Positions 18,751 through 28,287 of a stretch of 64,000 nucleotides of DNA are shown one piece after another; the first letter of the stretch is position 1, and each line of letters opens with the position of its first letter. The notes beneath the pieces are model-generated. The model was not told the origin of the DNA and made no database searches. It worked only from the letters and a program-made list of their open reading frames with translations. The DNA is taken from the NCBI RefSeq assembly GCF_014192575.1, contig NZ_JACHYC010000002.1, positions 496,001 through 560,000 of the forward strand, given 5' to 3'. Position numbers and translations under genes: made by a program. Source of the stretch: Variovorax sp. Sphag1AA. Its GTDB lineage: Bacteria; Pseudomonadota; Gammaproteobacteria; Burkholderiales; Burkholderiaceae_C.

Positions 18751-20061
18751 TCAGCCCTTATTTGCCTTCTGGAAGCGCTCCAGTTGCTCGTTGCCGCGGT
18801 TCACGATGGCGTCGAGGGCCTCTTTCGGGGTCTTCTTGCCGTTCCAGACCTGTTCGAGTTCCTCGTCCTCGATGGTCCGGATCTGCACGTAGTTGCCCAG
18901 GCGGACGCCGCGGCTCTTGTCCGTCACCTTGCGGATCATCTGCGTCACGGCGACGTCGGTGCCGGGGTTCTGCTTGTAGAAGCCCGACTCTTCGGTGAGC
19001 TGGTAAGCCGCAGTGGTGATTGGCAGGTAGCCGGTGCGCTTGTGGCTGGCCGATTGCACCGCTGGCGTCGAGATGAACTTGAAGAACTCGGCCACGCCCT
19101 TGTATTCCTCAGGCTTCTTGCCTGCCATCACCCAGAGGCTGGCGCCGCCGATCACGGTGTTCTGTGGTGCACCCGGCACGTCGGGGTAGTAGGGCAGTGG
19201 TGCGACCGCATAGGCGAACTTCGCGTTCTTGGCGACGTTGCCGTAGAAGCCGGACGAAGTATTGATCATGGCGCACTCGCCGGAGACGAACGACGCCTCT
19301 GGGATGTTGGAGCGGCCCTTGTAGACGAACAGACCCTGCTTGGCCATGTTCGCGAGGTTCTCGATATGGCGCACGTGCAGCGGCGAGTTCACCTTCAGAC
19401 GGGCGTCCATGCCCTGCAGGCCGTTGCTCTTGGTCGCGAACTCGACGTTGTGCCAGGCAGAGAAGCTCTCCAGCTGCGTCCAGTTCTGCCATGCGGTGGT
19501 GAACGGGCACTTGTGGCCGCTGGCCTTCAGCTTGGCCGCGGCGGCGACCACTTCAGGCCACGTCGAAGGCGCCTTGTTCGGGTCCAGGCCGGCGGCCTTG
19601 AACGCGTCCTTGTTGTAGTAGAAGACTGTGGTCGAGCTGTTGAACGGGAAGCTCAGCATCTGGCCGTTGGGGGCCGTGTAGTAGGCGGCCACGGCGGGGA
19701 TGTACACGCTCGGGTCGAACTTCTGACCTGCGTCCTGCATGACCTTGGCTACGGGCACGATGGCGCCCTTGCTCGCCATCATCGTTGCAGTGCCCACTTC
19801 GAAGACTTGCAGGATATGCGGTGCGTTGCCGGCACGGAAGGCTGCGATCGCGGCGGTCATCGACTCGTCGTACTGGCCCTTGAAGACGGGGACCACCTTG
19901 TATTCCTTCTGGCTCTCGTTGAACTGCCTGGCCAGATCGTTGACCCATTCGTTGTTGACGGCGGTCATGGAATGCCACCATTGGATTTCGGTCTGTGCCA
20001 GCGCGGATGTTGAAATCGTTGCGGCGAGCACCGAGGCCATGGCGAGCGTTTTGAATCGCAT
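18751..20061 (-). CDS. ugpB: sn-Glycerol-3-phosphate ABC transporter binding protein
   Basis: Periplasmic binding protein delivering glycerol-3-phosphate or its diesters to UgpAEC. A signal peptide (MRFKTLAMASVLAATISTSA, cut at ALAQ) precedes a solute-binding domain starting EIQWWHSMTAVNNEW, very close to the UgpB N-terminus. PFNSSTTVFYYNKDAF and GKKPEEYKGVAEFFKF are family features. Its 436 residues fit UgpB (E. coli 438). CAGGAGTC stands before the ATG. It is the first gene of the minus-strand ugpBAECQ operon and is divergent from serA. Confidence 0.94.
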   Translation of the reverse strand: MRFKTLAMASVLAATISTSALAQTEIQWWHSMTAVNNEWVNDLARQFNESQKEYKVVPVFKGQYDESMTAAIAAFRAGNAPHILQVFEVGTATMMASKGAIVPVAKVMQDAGQKFDPSVYIPAVAAYYTAPNGQMLSFPFNSSTTVFYYNKDAFKAAGLDPNKAPSTWPEVVAAAAKLKASGHKCPFTTAWQNWTQLESFSAWHNVEFATKSNGLQGMDARLKVNSPLHVRHIENLANMAKQGLFVYKGRSNIPEASFVSGECAMINTSSGFYGNVAKNAKFAYAVAPLPYYPDVPGAPQNTVIGGASLWVMAGKKPEEYKGVAEFFKFISTPAVQSASHKRTGYLPITTAAYQLTEESGFYKQNPGTDVAVTQMIRKVTDKSRGVRLGNYVQIRTIEDEELEQVWNGKKTPKEALDAIVNRGNEQLERFQKANKG

Positions 20062-20108
20062 GAAGACTCCTGAAGGGAAAAAGAAAGCGCGGATGCTAGG
20101 CCGTGCTT

Positions 20109-20138
20109 ATGACACGGTCGCGTCACAATTTTTGACAA
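20109..20138 (-). promoter_or_regulatory. Cluster of TGTCA-like half-sites upstream of ugpB
   Basis: Reading the minus strand, TTGTCAA, TTGTGAC and GTGTCAT occur within 30 bases in front of ugpB. They resemble single PhoB half-sites (CTGTCAT), and ugp genes belong to the Pho regulon in E. coli. The spacings (10 and 13 bases) are not the 11 of a canonical Pho box, so the call is tentative. No clear -10 box was found in the 243-base gap; a TAGGAT at 20217-20222 may serve serA. Confidence 0.3.
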
Positions 20139-20304
20139 GTCCCGGAGTGTGCACCAAGGGGGGAAACCCTTTTGGGGCGCAACAGCCATGACGCCTGCAT
20201 GCTGCAGCGCACCATGCTAGGATCGCCCTCCCTTTTTTTGGCTCTGCTGGCTCTGCCTCATGGCTCTTGGCGCTTGGGTTCTGGGCTGGCCTTCCTCGAC
20301 GCGC

Positions 20305-21534
20305 ATGAGCAAGACTTCCCTCGACAAAAGCAAGATCAGGTTCCTCCTGCTCGAAGGCATCCATCCTTCGGCGGTCGAGGTGCTCAAGGCCGCTGGCTAT
20401 ACCAACGTTGAAACCGTGTCGGGCGCCTTGCCGGACGCCGAACTCAAGGCCCGCGTCACCGACGTGCACTTCCTCGGCATCCGGTCGCGCACGCAGTTGA
20501 CTCCCGAAGTGTTTGCCGCCGCCCAGAAGCTGGTGGCGGTCGGGGCCTTCTGCATCGGCACGAATCAGATCGATCTCGATGCGGCGCGCGAGCATGGCGT
20601 CGTCGTCTTCAACGCACCTTTCTCCAACACCCGCTCCGTGGCCGAACTGGTGCTGGCCGAAGCCATCCTGCTCCTGCGCGGCGTGCCCGAGAAGAGCGCC
20701 GTCGCGCACCGCGGCGGCTGGCTCAAGTCCGCAGACAACGCCTTCGAGATCCGGGGCAAGACGCTGGGCATCGTGGGCTACGGCTCGATCGGCGCGCAGT
20801 TGTCGGTGCTGGCCGAGGCGCTGGGCATGCAGGTCGCGTTCTTCGACGTGGTGACCAAGCTGCCGCTGGGCAATGCGCGGCAGGTGAGGGACCTGAACGA
20901 ACTGCTCTCGCAGAGCGACATCGTGAGCCTGCACGTCCCCGAGACGCAGGCCACGCAGTGGATGATCGGCGCCGCCGAGATCGCCGCGATGAAACCCGGG
21001 GCGATTCTGATCAACGCCTCGCGCGGCACAGTCGTCGAGATCGAGCCGTTGGCCGTGGCCCTCAAGGAAAAGAAGCTGCTGGGCGCCGCGATCGACGTCT
21101 TCCCGGTCGAGCCGCGGACCAACAAGGATGAGTTCCAGTCGCCGCTGCGTGGGCTCGACAACGTGATCCTTACGCCGCATATCGGCGGCTCGACCATGGA
21201 GGCGCAGGCCAACATCGGTCTCGAAGTGGCCGAAAAACTGGTCAAGTACAGCGACAACGGCACCTCGACCTCGTCGGTCAACTTCCCCGAAGTGGCGTTG
21301 CCGGCGCATCCGGGCAAGCACCGGCTGCTGCACATCCACCGCAACGTGCCCGGGGTGCTGTCGGAGATCAACCGGATCTTTTCCGACAACAACATCAACA
21401 TCGCTTCGCAGTACCTGCAGACCAATGAAAAGGTCGGCTACGTCGTGACCGACATCGATGCCGCCTCTTCGGACCTCGCGCTCGAGAAGCTCGCCAAGGT
21501 GCCTGGAACCATCCGCAGCCGAGTGCTGTTCTGA
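20305..21534 (+). CDS. serA: D-3-phosphoglycerate dehydrogenase
   Basis: Oxidises 3-phosphoglycerate to phosphohydroxypyruvate with NAD, committing carbon to serine. The NAD-binding GYGSIG is at residues 158-163, the catalytic His in LTPHIGGSTMEAQ, and an ACT domain for serine feedback closes the protein (RNVPGVLSEINRIFSDNN). I start at ATG 20305 (MSKTSLDKSKIRFLLLEGIH), which gives 409 residues, matching E. coli SerA (410). The ATG at 20260 would add a 15-residue non-homologous extension. E. coli SerA also reduces 2-oxoglutarate to D-2-hydroxyglutarate, relevant to the next gene. Confidence 0.95.
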   Translation: MSKTSLDKSKIRFLLLEGIHPSAVEVLKAAGYTNVETVSGALPDAELKARVTDVHFLGIRSRTQLTPEVFAAAQKLVAVGAFCIGTNQIDLDAAREHGVVVFNAPFSNTRSVAELVLAEAILLLRGVPEKSAVAHRGGWLKSADNAFEIRGKTLGIVGYGSIGAQLSVLAEALGMQVAFFDVVTKLPLGNARQVRDLNELLSQSDIVSLHVPETQATQWMIGAAEIAAMKPGAILINASRGTVVEIEPLAVALKEKKLLGAAIDVFPVEPRTNKDEFQSPLRGLDNVILTPHIGGSTMEAQANIGLEVAEKLVKYSDNGTSTSSVNFPEVALPAHPGKHRLLHIHRNVPGVLSEINRIFSDNNINIASQYLQTNEKVGYVVTDIDAASSDLALEKLAKVPGTIRSRVLF

Positions 21535-21573
21535 CCCGCCTGCAAGGCCCTTTAGGGCTGCCTTAAAATCCAT

Positions 21574-21590
21574 GCCCCTGGTTCAGGGGC
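21574..21590 (+). other. Hairpin in the serA to oxidoreductase gap
   Basis: GCCCCTG and CAGGGGC form a seven-base perfect stem around GTT, just after a TAAAAT sequence (21563-21568). It lies in the 86-base gap before the large oxidoreductase gene. There is no T-run, so it would be a leader structure rather than a terminator. Confidence 0.35.
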
Positions 21591-21620
21591 GCGCAGCGCC
21601 CGACCGAGGCCGACTCCCCG

Positions 21621-24600
21621 ATGAATGCTCCGACCGCGTTGACGGCGTTGTTGTCGCAGGCCGCAGAGCCCGCGCGATTGCGTGAGATCCCATACAACTA
21701 CACCAGCTTCTCCGATCGCGAGATCGTGATCCGCCTGCTCGGCGAACGGGGCTGGGAGTTGCTGCAAACCCTCCGATCCGAGCGCCGCACCGGCCGCTCG
21801 GCCCGCATGCTCTACGAGGTGCTGGGCGACATCTGGGTGGTGCAGCGAAACCCCTATCTGGTCGATGACCTGCTGGACAACCCGCGCCGGCGAGGCCAGC
21901 TGGTGGACGCGCTCAACCACCGCCTCTCCGAGGTGCAGAAGCGCCGCACGCCAGACAGCGACCCACAGCGCGATGTGCTGGTGGGTGAGCTGGTCGGTCT
22001 CGTCGCCAAGGCCATCGCCGCCTTCGACACCATGTTCCGCGACGTCGCGGCCCTGCGGCGCAAGGCGACGCGCACGCTGCGCCGGCTGACAGCCAAGGAC
22101 AACATCAAGTTCGACGCGCTTTCACGCGTGTCGCACGTGACCGATGCGACCGACTGGCGGGTCGAATACCCCTTCGTGGTGCTCACGCCCGATACCGAGG
22201 TCGAGATGGCGGGTCTCGTCAAGGGCTGTATCGAGCTCGGCCTGACCATCATTCCGCGTGGCGGCGGCACCGGCTACACCGGCGGCGCCATTCCACTGAC
22301 ATGGAACAGCGTGGTCATCAATACCGAGAAGCTCGAGGCGATGACCGAGGTCGAAATGATCTCGCTGCCCGGCATCGAAGCACCGGTGCCGACGATCTGG
22401 ACCGAAGCCGGCGTGGTCACCCAGCGGGTGGCCGATGCGGCCGAGCGCGCGGGCTTCGTCTTTGCGGTCGACCCCACCTCCGCAGAAGCCTCGTGCGTCG
22501 GCGGCAACGTCGCGATGAACGCGGGCGGCAAGAAGGCCGTGCTGTGGGGTACGGCGCTCGACAACCTCGCCTCGTGGCGCATGGTGACACCGCAGGCCGA
22601 ATGGCTCGAAGTCACGCGTATCGGCCATAACCTCGGCAAGATCCACGACGCCGAAAGCGCGGTCTTCGAGCTGCAGTACTTCGCGGCCGACGGCAAGACC
22701 GCGCTGCGCACCGAGCGGCTGGAGATCCCCGGCAAGACCTTCCGCAAGGAAGGCCTCGGCAAGGACGTGACCGACAAGTTCCTCTCGGGCCTCCCGGGCA
22801 TCCAGAAGGAAGGCTGCGACGGCCTGATCACCAGCGCGCGCTGGGTGGTGCACCGCATGCCGGCGCATACGCGGACTGTCTGTCTCGAATTCTTCGGCAA
22901 CGCCAAGGACGCGGTGCCCAGCATCGTCGAGATCAAGGACTTCATGTTCGCCGAGCAGAAGCGCTCCGGCGTTCTGCTGGCGGGGCTGGAGCACCTGGAC
23001 GACCGCTACCTCAAGGCTGTCGGGTACGCGACCAAGTCAAAGCGCCATGGCGGCGGCCTGCCGAAGATGGTGCTCTTCGGCGACATCGCCGGCGACGACG
23101 CCGATGCGGTGGCGCGTGTCACCTCCGAAGTCGTGCGCATTGCCAATTCGCGGAGCGGCGAAGGCTTCATCGCGATCAGCCCCGAGGCGCGCAAGAAGTT
23201 CTGGCTCGACCGCAAGCGCACCGCGGCGATCAGCCGGCACACCAACGCCTTCAAGATCAACGAAGACGTCGTGATCCCGCTGCCGCGCATGGCCGAGTAC
23301 ACGGACGGCATCGAGCGCATCAACATCGAGCTGTCGCTGCGCAACAAGATTGCGCTCGCCGACGAGCTTGAAGCGTTCCTCGCGCGCGGCAACCTGCCGC
23401 TGGGCAAGAGCGACGACGCGAACGACATCCCCACCGCCGAGTTGCTGGAAGACCGCGTGGCGCAGGCCGTTGCGCTGGTGGCTGAGGTGCGTGCGCTGTG
23501 GCAGGGTTGGCTCGACAACGTCGACACGCTGTTCCCGCAGTTGCAGGACCATTCGTTGCGCGCAAGCTGGAAGACGCAGATTCGCGAGCCGCTGGCATCG
23601 ATCTTCACAGGGGCGGAGTTCGCGCCGATCCTGGCCGAATGCAGCGCCATCCACAAGCGCGTCCTGAAGGGCCGCGTGTGGGTCGCGCTGCACATGCATG
23701 CCGGCGACGGCAACGTGCACACGAACATCCCCGTCAACAGCGACAACTACGAGATGCTGCAGACGGCGCATGAGGCGGTCGCGCGCATCATGGTGCTGGC
23801 GCGCAGCCTCGATGGCGTGATTTCCGGCGAGCACGGCATCGGCATCACCAAGCTCGAATTCCTGAGCGAAGACGAGCTACAACCATTCGCGGACTACAAG
23901 CGGCGCGTGGATCCGGAAGGCCGCTTCAACAAGGGCAAGCTGCTCCGCGACAACGCGGGCTTCATGCAAGGCGGACGTACGCTGCACGCCGATCTGACCA
24001 ACGCCTACACGCCGAGCTTCGGCCTGATGGGACACGAGTCGATCATCATGCAGCAGAGCGACATCGGCGCGATCGCCGACAGCGTCAAGGACTGCCTGCG
24101 CTGCGGCAAGTGCAAGCCCGTGTGCGCGACGCATGTGCCGCGTGCCAATTTGCTCTATTCGCCACGCAACAAGATCCTTGCGACATCGCTGCTGGTCGAG
24201 GCCTTCCTCTACGAAGAGCAGACGCGGCGCGGCGTGAGCATCAAGCACTGGGAAGAGTTCGAGGACGTGGCCGATCACTGCACGGTCTGCCACAAGTGCC
24301 TGACGCCTTGCCCGGTGAAGATCGACTTCGGCGACGTGTCGATGAACATGCGCAACCTGCTGCGCAAGATGGGCCAGAAGTCCTTCCGGCCCGGCAACGC
24401 GGCCGCGATGTTCTTCCTCAACGCCACGAACCCGCAGACCATCAAGGCGATGCGCACCGGCATGGTCGACATCGGCTTCAAGGCGCAGCGCCTCGCGAAC
24501 GACGTGCTGCGTGGTCTCGCGAAGAAGCAGACCTCCGCGCCGCCAGCCACCTTGGGGCCGGCGCCGATCAAGGAGCAGGTGATCCACTTCATCAACAAGA

Positions 24601-25511
24601 AGATGCCTGGTGGACTGCCCAAGAAGACGGCGCGTGCGTTGCTCGACATCGAGGATGCCGACTACGTGCCGATCATCCGCGACCCGAAGGCGACCACGCC
24701 CGATACGGAGGCGGTGTTCTACTTCCCGGGCTGCGGCTCGGAGCGGCTCTTCTCGCAGGTCGGTCTCGCCACGCAGGCGATGCTGTGGCATGCCGGCGTG
24801 CAGACGGTGTTGCCGCCGGGCTACCTGTGCTGCGGCTACCCGCAGCGCGGCAGCGGGCAGTTCGACAAGGCCGAGAAGATGATCACCGACAACCGGGTGC
24901 TCTTCCATCGCGTGGCCAACACGCTGAACTACCTCGACATCAAGACCGTGGTGGTGAGCTGCGGCACCTGCTACGACCAGCTTCAGGGCTACCAGTTCGA
25001 CAAGATCTTCCCGGGCTGCCGCATCGTCGACATCCACGAATACTTGCTCGAGAAGGGCATCACCCTGGGCGATGCGGGCGGCGGAGGCTACCTCTATCAC
25101 GACCCCTGCCATACGCCGATGAAGCTGCAGGAGCCGATGAAGACGGTGAAGGCACTGGTCGGCGACAACGTGCTCAAGAGCGACCGCTGCTGCGGCGAAT
25201 CGGGCACGCTCGGCGTGACGCGCCCCGACATCTCGACCCAGATCCGCTTCCGCAAGGAAGAAGAGCTGCAGAAGGGCGAGTCGGCGTTGCGTGCGTCCGG
25301 CAAGGTCGCACCCGAAGGCAACGTCAAGATCCTGACCAGCTGCCCGAGCTGCCTGCAGGGCCTGAGCCGCTACGGCAACGACCTGAACAACGGCCTGCTC
25401 GAAGCCGACTACATCGTCGTCGAGATGGCCAACAAGATCCTCGGCGAGAGCTGGATGCCCGACTACGTCGCCGCGGCGAACCAGGGCGGTATCGAGCGCG
25501 TGCTGGTGTGA
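21621..25511 (+). CDS. Giant FAD/Fe-S oxidoreductase with DUF3683 (D-2-hydroxyacid dehydrogenase type)
   Basis: A 1296-residue multidomain enzyme. An N-terminal ~150-residue region (DUF3683) leads into a PCMH-type FAD domain at ~170-390 ([17 protein letters not shown], then [16 protein letters not shown]). The FAD-oxidase C domain has [10 protein letters not shown] at 691-700 and GEHGIG near 738. Two ferredoxin motifs follow (C825-x2-C-x2-C-x3-C and C887-x2-C-x2-C-x3-C), then two CCG domains (FPGCGSE near 1038 with [15 protein letters not shown] with CCGESGTLG). It joins in one chain what GlcD/LldE-type systems spread over subunits, like E. coli YdiJ. The likely substrate is a D-2-hydroxyacid; serA next door suggests D-2-hydroxyglutarate (inference). 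Confidence 0.88.
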   Translation: MNAPTALTALLSQAAEPARLREIPYNYTSFSDREIVIRLLGERGWELLQTLRSERRTGRSARMLYEVLGDIWVVQRNPYLVDDLLDNPRRRGQLVDALNHRLSEVQKRRTPDSDPQRDVLVGELVGLVAKAIAAFDTMFRDVAALRRKATRTLRRLTAKDNIKFDALSRVSHVTDATDWRVEYPFVVLTPDTEVEMAGLVKGCIELGLTIIPRGGGTGYTGGAIPLTWNSVVINTEKLEAMTEVEMISLPGIEAPVPTIWTEAGVVTQRVADAAERAGFVFAVDPTSAEASCVGGNVAMNAGGKKAVLWGTALDNLASWRMVTPQAEWLEVTRIGHNLGKIHDAESAVFELQYFAADGKTALRTERLEIPGKTFRKEGLGKDVTDKFLSGLPGIQKEGCDGLITSARWVVHRMPAHTRTVCLEFFGNAKDAVPSIVEIKDFMFAEQKRSGVLLAGLEHLDDRYLKAVGYATKSKRHGGGLPKMVLFGDIAGDDADAVARVTSEVVRIANSRSGEGFIAISPEARKKFWLDRKRTAAISRHTNAFKINEDVVIPLPRMAEYTDGIERINIELSLRNKIALADELEAFLARGNLPLGKSDDANDIPTAELLEDRVAQAVALVAEVRALWQGWLDNVDTLFPQLQDHSLRASWKTQIREPLASIFTGAEFAPILAECSAIHKRVLKGRVWVALHMHAGDGNVHTNIPVNSDNYEMLQTAHEAVARIMVLARSLDGVISGEHGIGITKLEFLSEDELQPFADYKRRVDPEGRFNKGKLLRDNAGFMQGGRTLHADLTNAYTPSFGLMGHESIIMQQSDIGAIADSVKDCLRCGKCKPVCATHVPRANLLYSPRNKILATSLLVEAFLYEEQTRRGVSIKHWEEFEDVADHCTVCHKCLTPCPVKIDFGDVSMNMRNLLRKMGQKSFRPGNAAAMFFLNATNPQTIKAMRTGMVDIGFKAQRLANDVLRGLAKKQTSAPPATLGPAPIKEQVIHFINKKMPGGLPKKTARALLDIEDADYVPIIRDPKATTPDTEAVFYFPGCGSERLFSQVGLATQAMLWHAGVQTVLPPGYLCCGYPQRGSGQFDKAEKMITDNRVLFHRVANTLNYLDIKTVVVSCGTCYDQLQGYQFDKIFPGCRIVDIHEYLLEKGITLGDAGGGGYLYHDPCHTPMKLQEPMKTVKALVGDNVLKSDRCCGESGTLGVTRPDISTQIRFRKEEELQKGESALRASGKVAPEGNVKILTSCPSCLQGLSRYGNDLNNGLLEADYIVVEMANKILGESWMPDYVAAANQGGIERVLV

Positions 25512-25513
25512 CG

Positions 25514-25954
25514 ATGAAGCGCGTCGAGGGTTGCCCACTGTGCGACGAGACCGGAGGTCGGCTGGTCCATGACGCCGCGAAGTTCCGCGTGATCCATGCG
25601 GCAGAAGCGGGCTTTCCCGCCTTCTATCGTGTGGTGTGGAAGGAGCATGTCGCCGAGTGGTCCGATCTCTCTTCCGCGGATCGCAGCCTGTGCATGGAGG
25701 CCGTCGCGATCGTGGAGCAGTGCCTGCGCGATGCGCTGGCGCCGGCCAAGATCAATCTCGCGGCGCTCGGGAACATGGTTCCGCATCTTCATTGGCATGT
25801 GATTGCGCGCTTCGACTGGGACACGCGCTTTCCCGCGCCGGTGTGGGCGCCCGCGCAACGCGAGCGCGATGCCGCGCGCGAAGCCGCCGTCGAGGCTGCT
25901 CTGCCGGCGGTTGAACGCGACATGGTCCAGCGTCTTTCGAGCAGGAGCTTCTGA
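25514..25954 (+). CDS. HIT family nucleotide hydrolase/transferase
   Basis: Histidine-triad protein of 146 residues. The triad is HLHWH at residues 91-95, preceded by ALGNMVPHLHWH. An N-terminal CPLCDETGG is a possible metal knuckle. These proteins split nucleoside phosphoramidates or dinucleoside polyphosphates; the substrate cannot be read from the sequence. The ATG at 25514 is three bases past the overlapping stop of the large oxidoreductase, and its own stop overlaps the next ATG (TGATG), so it is embedded in the operon. Confidence 0.9.
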   Translation: MKRVEGCPLCDETGGRLVHDAAKFRVIHAAEAGFPAFYRVVWKEHVAEWSDLSSADRSLCMEAVAIVEQCLRDALAPAKINLAALGNMVPHLHWHVIARFDWDTRFPAPVWAPAQRERDAAREAAVEAALPAVERDMVQRLSSRSF

Positions 25955-26367
25955 TGGCAGGTTTGCAGGCCGGCGCACCGACGCCGCAATCGATCACCGT
26001 GCACAGCCTCTCGCGTGTGTTGGAGATCGGCTTTTCCGACGGCGCGGTCTTCAAGATTCCCTTCGAGCTGATGCGCATCTATTCGCCCTCGGCGGAAGTG
26101 CAGGGCCATGGCCCGGGGCAGGAGATCCTCCAGACGGGCAAGCGCAACGTCGAGCTGGTGGACCTCCAGCCCGTCGGCAACTACGCGGTGCAGCCCTCAT
26201 TCAGCGACGGCCACAACACCGGCATCTTCTCGTGGGACCTGCTGTACGACCTCGGTGCCCGGCAGGATGAGCTGTGGGCCGAGTACGAGAAGCGCCTTGC
26301 CGCGGCCGGTGTCGATCGCGATGCACCGATGCCCGAGAAGGGCGGACACGCCTGCGGCAGCCATTGA
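25954..26367 (+). CDS. DUF971 (gamma-butyrobetaine hydroxylase N-terminal-like) protein
   Basis: A 137-residue protein with the DUF971 core: SRVLEIGFSDGAVFKIPFELMRIYSPSAEV is the typical start (positions 19-50), then VQPSFSDGHNTGIFSWDLLY. The family shares its fold with the N-terminal domain of gamma-butyrobetaine hydroxylase and is sometimes fused to ApbC-type iron-sulfur ATPases; its role is unsettled. The C-terminus carries a CGSH after several His/Gly residues. The start overlaps the HIT stop. The neighbour ubiE makes this the conserved betaproteobacterial DUF971-ubiE pair. Confidence 0.88.
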   Translation: MAGLQAGAPTPQSITVHSLSRVLEIGFSDGAVFKIPFELMRIYSPSAEVQGHGPGQEILQTGKRNVELVDLQPVGNYAVQPSFSDGHNTGIFSWDLLYDLGARQDELWAEYEKRLAAAGVDRDAPMPEKGGHACGSH

Positions 26368-26441
26368 GAGAGTGAGAAATGCCCGGTGTCCCTACGGGGT
26401 CGTCGGCGCGGAGTGAACGCTTCCGGCCTAACATCGGAGGC

Positions 26442-27173
26442 ATGAGTACCACCCATTTCGGATTCGAATCGGTCGAAGAGAGCGACAAGGCACGGCGCGT
26501 GCGCGGCGTGTTCGACTCGGTTGCCTCGCGCTACGACCTCATGAACGACCTCATGTCCATGGGCCTTCACAGGGCATGGAAGGCCTACACCATCATGGTG
26601 GCGAACGTAGGCGAAGGCTCGAAGGTGCTCGACATTGCAGGCGGCACGGGCGACCTCGCCCTGGCCTTTGCCAAGAAGGTCGGCGCCACTGGCCAGGTGG
26701 TCCATACCGACATCAACGAGGCGATGCTGCGCACCGGTCGTGACCGTCTGCTGGATGCGGGCGTCGTGCTGCCCACGATGGTCTGCGACGCCGAGAAGCT
26801 GCCTTTTCCCGACAACCACTTCGACGTCGTCACCGTCGCGTTCGGCCTGCGCAACATGACCCACAAGGACGCTGCACTGAAGGAGATGAACCGTGTGCTG
26901 AAGCCGCACGGCAAGCTCCTGGTGCTGGAGTTCTCGAAGGTCGCCAAGCCGCTGCAGAAAGCCTACGACTGGTATTCCTTCAGCGTACTGCCGCGCCTCG
27001 GCAAGGTGGTCGCGGGCGACGATGCCAGCTATCGCTACCTCGCCGAGTCGATCCGCATGCATCCCAGCCAGGACGAACTCAAGACCCTCATGAAGGAGGG
27101 CGGTTTCGGGCATGTGGACTATCACAACATGACTGGCGGCGTGGTTGCGCTGCATGTTGGAATCAAGTGTTGA
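26442..27173 (+). CDS. ubiE: Ubiquinone/menaquinone C-methyltransferase
   Basis: SAM-dependent C-methylation of the benzoquinol ring in ubiquinone synthesis. The UbiE signature [20 protein letters not shown] begins near residue 24, and motif [13 protein letters not shown] lies at 63-74. [21 protein letters not shown] and [15 protein letters not shown] are also typical. The ATG at 26442 gives 243 residues, the normal size; an earlier in-frame ATG at 26379 would add an unrelated 21-residue tail. It opens a ubiE-Tim44-ubiJ-ubiB series. Confidence 0.96.
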   Translation: MSTTHFGFESVEESDKARRVRGVFDSVASRYDLMNDLMSMGLHRAWKAYTIMVANVGEGSKVLDIAGGTGDLALAFAKKVGATGQVVHTDINEAMLRTGRDRLLDAGVVLPTMVCDAEKLPFPDNHFDVVTVAFGLRNMTHKDAALKEMNRVLKPHGKLLVLEFSKVAKPLQKAYDWYSFSVLPRLGKVVAGDDASYRYLAESIRMHPSQDELKTLMKEGGFGHVDYHNMTGGVVALHVGIKC

Positions 27174-27207
27174 ACCTGAGTTGTTTGTTTGCCGTAGAGG
27201 AGACGTC

Positions 27208-28251
27208 ATGAAGAATTTGTGGTCCGTCATGCTGGTGTGTGCACTGGCCGTCGTGAGCATTGATGCCGACGCCGCACGCATGGGTGGCGGCAAGTCGTTC
27301 GGCAAGCAGTCGAGCAATGTGACCCAGCGTCAGGCGACGCCTCCGCCTGCGACGCCCGCGCAGCCCGGCGCGCCGGCCCAGAACGCCAACAATGCCGCCG
27401 CCAAGCCCGCACCGACCACGCCTCAGACTGCGCCCGCCACGCCGAAGCGCCAGTGGGGCGGCATCCTAGGCGGCCTCGCAGCGGGCCTCGGTCTCGCATG
27501 GCTTGCACATTCGCTCGGTCTCGGCGCCGGGTTCGGCAATGTTCTGTTGATCATCCTGCTGGCATTGGCTGCGGTGGCCGTGTGGCGCATCTTCGCCTCG
27601 CGTTCGCGCGGCGCGGCGGCGCCCCGTGCCGGCGGCTTCGCATTCCAGGGTGCGGGCAGTCCGGCCGACGCGACAGCGCCCACGCAATACAGCCCCAAGA
27701 ACGTCGGCAACGATGCTTCGGCCCGTCCATGGGAGCGCAATCAGCTGGCTTTCGATCCGACCCCGGTGAAGCAGCTCGATCATCCGGCCGGTTCGTCCAT
27801 GGCGGGCGCGGCAGCTGCCGGCGGCAGCATGATCGGTTCGGCCCTTGTTGGATCGCAGTCCTGGGGCATCCCCGCAGGCTTCGACGCCGACGGGTTCCTC
27901 ACCGCCGCGAAGCGCAACTTTGTCACCCTGCAGGATGCCTGGGACCGCGCCGACATTGGCACGTTGCGCTCGATGATGACCGACGAGATGGTCGGCGAGA
28001 TCCGCCAGCAACTGGCCGAGCGTGAGAGCCACACCGGAGGCCAGCCGAACAAGACGGAGGTCGTGATGCTCGACGCGAAGCTGCTGGGCATCGAGGAACT
28101 GCCGGACGCCTACCTGGCGAGCGTCGAGTTCTCCGGAATGATCCGCGAGGATGTCTCGGCTGGCCCGAGTCCGTTCCGCGAAGTCTGGAACATGACCAAG
28201 CCGACCAACGGCGGTGGATGGTTGGTGGCAGGCGTTCAAGCGCTGCAGTAA
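27208..28251 (+). CDS. Tim44-like domain membrane protein
   Basis: A 347-residue exported or membrane protein. MKNLWSVMLVCALAVVSIDA is a signal sequence, then a low-complexity Ala/Pro/Gln/Asn segment (residues ~45-95), a hydrophobic hairpin (GGILGGLAAGLGLAW and FGNVLLIILLALAAVAVW) and the C-terminal Tim44-like domain from about residue 230 (FLTAAKRNFVTLQDAWDRAD). Bacterial Tim44-like proteins have no settled role. GAGGAG stands before the ATG at 27208, which decides the start. It lies 34 bases after ubiE and 36 bases before the ubiJ ATG, inside a ubiquinone cluster. Confidence 0.88.
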   Translation: MKNLWSVMLVCALAVVSIDADAARMGGGKSFGKQSSNVTQRQATPPPATPAQPGAPAQNANNAAAKPAPTTPQTAPATPKRQWGGILGGLAAGLGLAWLAHSLGLGAGFGNVLLIILLALAAVAVWRIFASRSRGAAAPRAGGFAFQGAGSPADATAPTQYSPKNVGNDASARPWERNQLAFDPTPVKQLDHPAGSSMAGAAAAGGSMIGSALVGSQSWGIPAGFDADGFLTAAKRNFVTLQDAWDRADIGTLRSMMTDEMVGEIRQQLAERESHTGGQPNKTEVVMLDAKLLGIEELPDAYLASVEFSGMIREDVSAGPSPFREVWNMTKPTNGGGWLVAGVQALQ

Positions 28252-28275
28252 GCCTTTTCCGTGGGCTGCGAGCCC

Positions 28276-28281
28276 GATAAT
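28276..28281 (+). promoter_or_regulatory. Possible -10 box at ubiJ
   Basis: GATAAT (28276-28281) follows a small hairpin (GGGCT/AGCCC) and ends six bases before the ubiJ ATG. Used as a -10 box, it would give a leaderless or nearly leaderless ubiJ-ubiB transcript. No convincing -35 is present. Confidence 0.3.
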
Positions 28282-28287
28282 GGGGAC

